Below are positions 62,959 to 64,000 of a stretch of 64,000 nucleotides of DNA, in pieces. The stretch's first letter is position 1. The number at the start of each line of letters is the position of its first letter. Source of the stretch: JAHEFU01 sp020440645 (lineage in GTDB: Bacteria > 4484-113 > JAFGCY01); contig JAGRNR010000008.1 in the NCBI GenBank assembly GCA_020440645.1, positions 1 through 64,000 of the forward strand. The letters are read 5' to 3'. Under the pieces are notes generated by a model. It ran no database searches, had not been told where the DNA came from, and was given only the letters and a program-made list of their open reading frames with translations. Made by a program: the position numbers and the translations under genes.

Positions 62959-64000
62959 GTGACGGAGAACCGCGACATCAGGAGGATCAGGCTCAGCCGC
63001 ACGGCTGAGGAGCGCCGTTCCCCCTTCAACATCGACTGGCAGGCCGAGCTCAATGAGCAGCAGCATGCCGCAGTCACCGCCGGGCTCGGGCCGACGCTCG
63101 TGCTGGCCGGTGCCGGCTCCGGCAAGACGCGGGTGATCACCTACCGCATCGCGTACCTCATCGGCGAGCTGCGCATCAACCCGCGCCGCATCATGATGAC
63201 GACCTTCACCAACAAGGCCGCGCGCAGCATGCTCGACCGCGCCGAGGCCCTGATCGGCCGCCCGGCCCGCGATGTGACCGGCGGCACCTTCCACTCGATT
63301 GCCAACCTGGTGCTGCGGCGCTACTCGCGCCACATCGGCTTCAACTCCAGCTTCACGATCCTCGACTCAGCCGACCAGCGCCAGGTGATGAAGCTGTGCC
63401 GCACGGAGGCCGGCATCGAGGGCAGCGGCAAGAGCTTCCCGAGCGACCGCGTGCTGGTTGACATCGGCTCCGCGATGGTCAACACCAACACCGACCTCGA
63501 AAGCCTGCTGTCCGCGCGCTACCCGCACCTGTTCGACCAGTACGCCGAGATCCAGCGCGTGCTTATCCTCTACACGGAGCGCAAGTTCCAGAGCAACCAG
63601 ATGGACTTTGACGACCTGCTGATCAACTGGCTGAAACTGCTGCGCGAGCACCCCTCGGTGCGCCGCCGGCTGTGCGGCCGCTTCACGCAGATCCTCGTTG
63701 ACGAGTACCAGGACGTGAACCACATCCAGGCCGAGATCGTGCGCCAGATGTACCTCGGCGTGCCGGACAAGTGGCTCAGGGAGGAGGAGTTCGGCGACCC
63801 GCGCGGCGAGGCCAAGCCGCCGGTGCCGGTCAGCGCTGACGAGAACGATGTCCCGGCCCCGCTGCCTGCTGATTCTGATGCAAAGAGTGATATAGGTGAG
63901 CATCATAGGAAGGGTTCCGAGGTTAGTCCATACACGAGGAAAGATGGAACTCCAGTTAGTGGATACACCCGTGGTGATCACGATGTGAAAGGTCATTCTC
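62959..64000 (+). CDS. UvrD/PcrA-type DNA helicase, cut by the window end, with an insert
   Basis: 347 residues visible; a full protein would have about 700 or more. LVLAGAGSGKTRVITYRIAY (Walker A, near residue 54), TFTNKAARSMLDRAE (motif Ia), GGTFHSIANLVLRRY and LVDEYQDVNHIQAEI (motif II, 248-252) are those of superfamily 1A helicases. In UvrD a motif III (GDDDQSIYGFRG) follows within about 20 residues; here about 85 residues of unrelated, charged sequence follow to the end of the window, finishing YTRKDGTPVSGYTRGDHDVK. The last 120 bases are also less GC-rich. Start GTG set by the -10 box. Confidence 0.88.
   Translation, partial: MTENRDIRRIRLSRTAEERRSPFNIDWQAELNEQQHAAVTAGLGPTLVLAGAGSGKTRVITYRIAYLIGELRINPRRIMMTTFTNKAARSMLDRAEALIGRPARDVTGGTFHSIANLVLRRYSRHIGFNSSFTILDSADQRQVMKLCRTEAGIEGSGKSFPSDRVLVDIGSAMVNTNTDLESLLSARYPHLFDQYAEIQRVLILYTERKFQSNQMDFDDLLINWLKLLREHPSVRRRLCGRFTQILVDEYQDVNHIQAEIVRQMYLGVPDKWLREEEFGDPRGEAKPPVPVSADENDVPAPLPADSDAKSDIGEHHRKGSEVSPYTRKDGTPVSGYTRGDHDVKGHS

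Noticed and set aside
59903..64000. Gabija-type system (OLD nuclease plus UvrD helicase)
   Set aside because: The helicase is host-like in GC, has its own leaderless promoter, carries housekeeping PcrA motifs and is separated from the OLD gene by an unrelated membrane gene. A link is not excluded but is not supported.

Overview
The window is a stretch of a high-GC bacterial chromosome from a lineage I cannot name. There are no rRNA, tRNA or CRISPR loci and no transposases. Clues to the organism are: secreted proteins carrying dockerin-like calcium motifs and N-terminal lipoprotein or signal peptides; a cytochrome bd-superfamily oxidase with a fused c-type haem domain; many unfamiliar small membrane proteins; and a very regular promoter layout in which a TANNNT hexamer sits exactly 6 nt before the start codon with no Shine-Dalgarno site. 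This layout is typical of leaderless mRNA. I found it at 17 genes on both strands, and it moved several start codons, including one to a CTG.

Layout. 0.3-4.0 kb: a small membrane protein, a secreted dockerin-like protein and an operon of five paralogous one-helix membrane proteins. 4.0-12.1 kb: exonuclease III, a DUF899 thioredoxin-fold protein behind a perfect palindrome, two tiny related membrane proteins, a LysE exporter with a small regulator, an M19 dipeptidase, a lipoprotein, RlmN and an epimerase. 12.1-22.8 kb: a remarkable minus-strand array of about 13 membrane proteins, seven of them clear paralogues. 22.8-29.7 kb: MscL with a zinc ribbon, the bd-like oxidase pair, a HicB with a broken HicA, a ModA-like lipoprotein and a MobA-like nucleotidyltransferase. 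29.7-33.0 kb: a flotillin/NfeD pair. 33.4-40.9 kb: three large secreted proteins that share an N-terminal domain, two with seven propeller-like repeats, and a TPR-like secreted protein. 41.0-53.4 kb: a MoeA-like protein with a long acidic insert, a NosL-like protein, a CYTH protein, an orphan HicB, RsmA, a PLP trans-sulfuration enzyme, a CBS-domain transporter and zinc-ribbon membrane proteins. 53.5-59.8 kb: a PKD/dockerin lipoprotein, XseA and an SDR enzyme. 59.8-62.9 kb: an AT-rich island with an OLD-family ATPase/TOPRIM nuclease and a membrane protein with a PLD-like domain. 63-64 kb: the start of a UvrD/PcrA helicase interrupted by an unusual insert.

The spacers are as interesting as the genes. 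At least 16 copies of a short hairpin unit (GGAGGYC, a 7-bp stem, mostly a GNRA tetraloop, GGCAACG) are scattered between genes, with stems that change sequence but keep pairing. Two copies of a larger three-way-junction element show the same covariation. Many spacers also carry inverted arrays of degenerate 7-9-bp words, like the heptameric repeats of cyanobacteria; these run into gene ends and appear to have cut off a hicA toxin gene.
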